Part shown: positions 63,357-64,000 of the stretch, piece by piece
How positions within the stretch are numbered: position 1 is the first letter of the stretch
How the letters are laid out: each line of letters starts with the position of its first letter
NCBI GenBank assembly: GCA_041392805.1
Contig: JAWKLJ010000001.1
Location: forward strand, 682,001-746,000
Direction: 5' to 3'
Origin: Saprospiraceae bacterium
Lineage (GTDB): Bacteria > Bacteroidota > Bacteroidia > Chitinophagales > Saprospiraceae
DNA: 64,000 bases
Program-made: the position numbers and the translations under genes
The notes under the pieces: generated by a model
Databases searched by the model: none
What the model was told of the DNA's origin: nothing
Seen by the model: only the letters and a program-made list of their open reading frames with translations

Positions 63357-63587
63357 AATGGCAATGGCAATTTCAAACTCCCCCGCCAACTGCCCCCGCT
63401 CCCAAGCCATCCACTACCACATCCCCAAAAAACCTCCAGCCAACCCTCCATTACCTCTATAACTCCATTAACTCCACGTCCCAAAAAAAAACCCAGGATA
63501 ACTCCACATCCCAAAAAAAACCTCCAGCCAACCCTCCACTACCTCTATAACTCCATTAACTCCACGTCCAAAAAAAAAACAGGATAA
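63357..63587. repeat. Low-complexity block E3
   Basis: AATGGCAATGGCAATTTC hexamers, then CCTCCAGCCAACCCTCCA stretches in two near copies (about 63432-63497 and 63520-63575), ending ACTCCACGTCC plus A runs. It is the same kind of sequence as E1 and lies directly downstream of the beta-glucosidase. Confidence 0.75.
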
Positions 63588-64000
63588 CTAGCTCAATGTC
63601 AATCTTGTCACCAGAACATTGGAGGTTCCTTTTTTCACCCCTGCCTGCCCTCCGCCGATAGACACATCGAAGGTACCAGACCGGATTTCACGTTTATTGT
63701 TTTCGTTAATAATACGGAAAGTCTCGGCTGGCAAGGTAAATTGTACCGTTTGTGATTCTCCAGCTTTTAGTTTGATTCTTTCAAAAGCCTTTAATGATTT
63801 CAATGGAGCCGGAACGGGAGAATTTACTTGCGAAATATACAGCTGCACCACCTCCTCTCCATCCAGGTCTCCTTTATTGGTCACTTTTACGGATACTTCA
63901 ATCGCTTCTCCTGCTTTAGCTTGGTTGGCCATTTTCAAATCACTGTATTCAAAGGTGCTATAACTCAACCCATACCCAAAGGGATAAAGGGGCGTTCCTT
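63588..64000 (-). CDS. GH3 beta-glucosidase, C-terminal fibronectin-III-like domain (partial)
   Basis: The frame enters from the right edge and ends at 63588, giving 136 residues. TPLYPFGYGLSYSTFEYSDL, VKVTNKGDLDGEEVVQLYIS, PLKSLKAFERIKLKAGESQT and GTFDVSIGG are the standard C-terminal Fn3-like domain of family 3 glycoside hydrolases. The catalytic domains lie outside the window. GH3 beta-glucosidases of this size are periplasmic or surface exo-enzymes. A low-complexity block follows its stop codon. Confidence 0.88.
   Translation of the reverse strand, partial: GTPLYPFGYGLSYSTFEYSDLKMANQAKAGEAIEVSVKVTNKGDLDGEEVVQLYISQVNSPVPAPLKSLKAFERIKLKAGESQTVQFTLPAETFRIINENNKREIRSGTFDVSIGGGQAGVKKGTSNVLVTRLTLS

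Overview
The window looks like a chromosomal segment of a Bacteroidota bacterium, probably Saprospiria or a related lineage. Evidence: SusC/SusD outer-membrane glycan uptake genes with a hybrid two-component regulator, lipoprotein and Tat-like signals of the Bacteroidota kind, a TAnnTTTG-type promoter, an exosortase K/MSEP-CTERM pair, several proteins with DUF2490, DUF1456 or GH3-adenylase folds, and moderate GC. The lineage below phylum is an inference.

Layout. 1-1579 (minus): an ECF sigma factor (with a one-base frameshift), an anti-sigma-like TPR membrane protein and the start of a secreted TPR protein. 1900-9114 (minus): a secreted protein of unknown function, a large low-complexity repeat block, a Tat-type SGNH hydrolase, a small membrane protein, lpxD, a DUF1456 gene and a decayed AAA/DUF234 ATPase cut by a 240-bp mobile hairpin. 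9288-37475 (all minus): a polysaccharide utilisation locus. It has a hybrid sensor/AraC regulator, SusC, SusD, a surface glycan-binding lipoprotein, four S1-type sulfatases (one fused to GH43-like and DUF1080 domains), GH2, GH27, a DUF5060 glycosidase, a beta-helix protein, a nucleoside-hydrolase-like protein and a four-carbon acid sugar kinase. The likely target is a sulfated, galactose-containing glycan: sulfatases remove sulfate, glycosidases trim the chain outside or in the periplasm, SusCD imports pieces, and the kinase handles an acidic breakdown product.

37682-42076: rhlE, a small lipoprotein, a broken DUF433/DUF5615 toxin-antitoxin pair, a two-gene operon of a BNR propeller and a ubiquitin-like MoaD/ThiS protein, and tRNA-Gly(CCC). 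42420-53281: a GH3-type acyl-adenylase, a PL8 lyase/oxidoreductase operon, DUF2490, DUF4177, an AraC regulator, an exported pirin, YceI and a membrane-anchored MutS-like ATPase. 53644-57001: exosortase K and its dedicated MSEP-CTERM target. 57408-64000: a secreted unknown, an FtsX-type permease, a TPR/LuxR regulator and the C-terminal end of a GH3 beta-glucosidase.

The most unusual property is the intergenic space. I find at least seven families of palindromic or low-complexity elements and no transposase. One family has three copies of exactly 159 bp whose outer arms differ between copies but pair within each copy. Another copy is a clean insertion with a 3-bp target duplication inside a gene. 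Coordinates of elements were counted by eye and may be off by a base or two.
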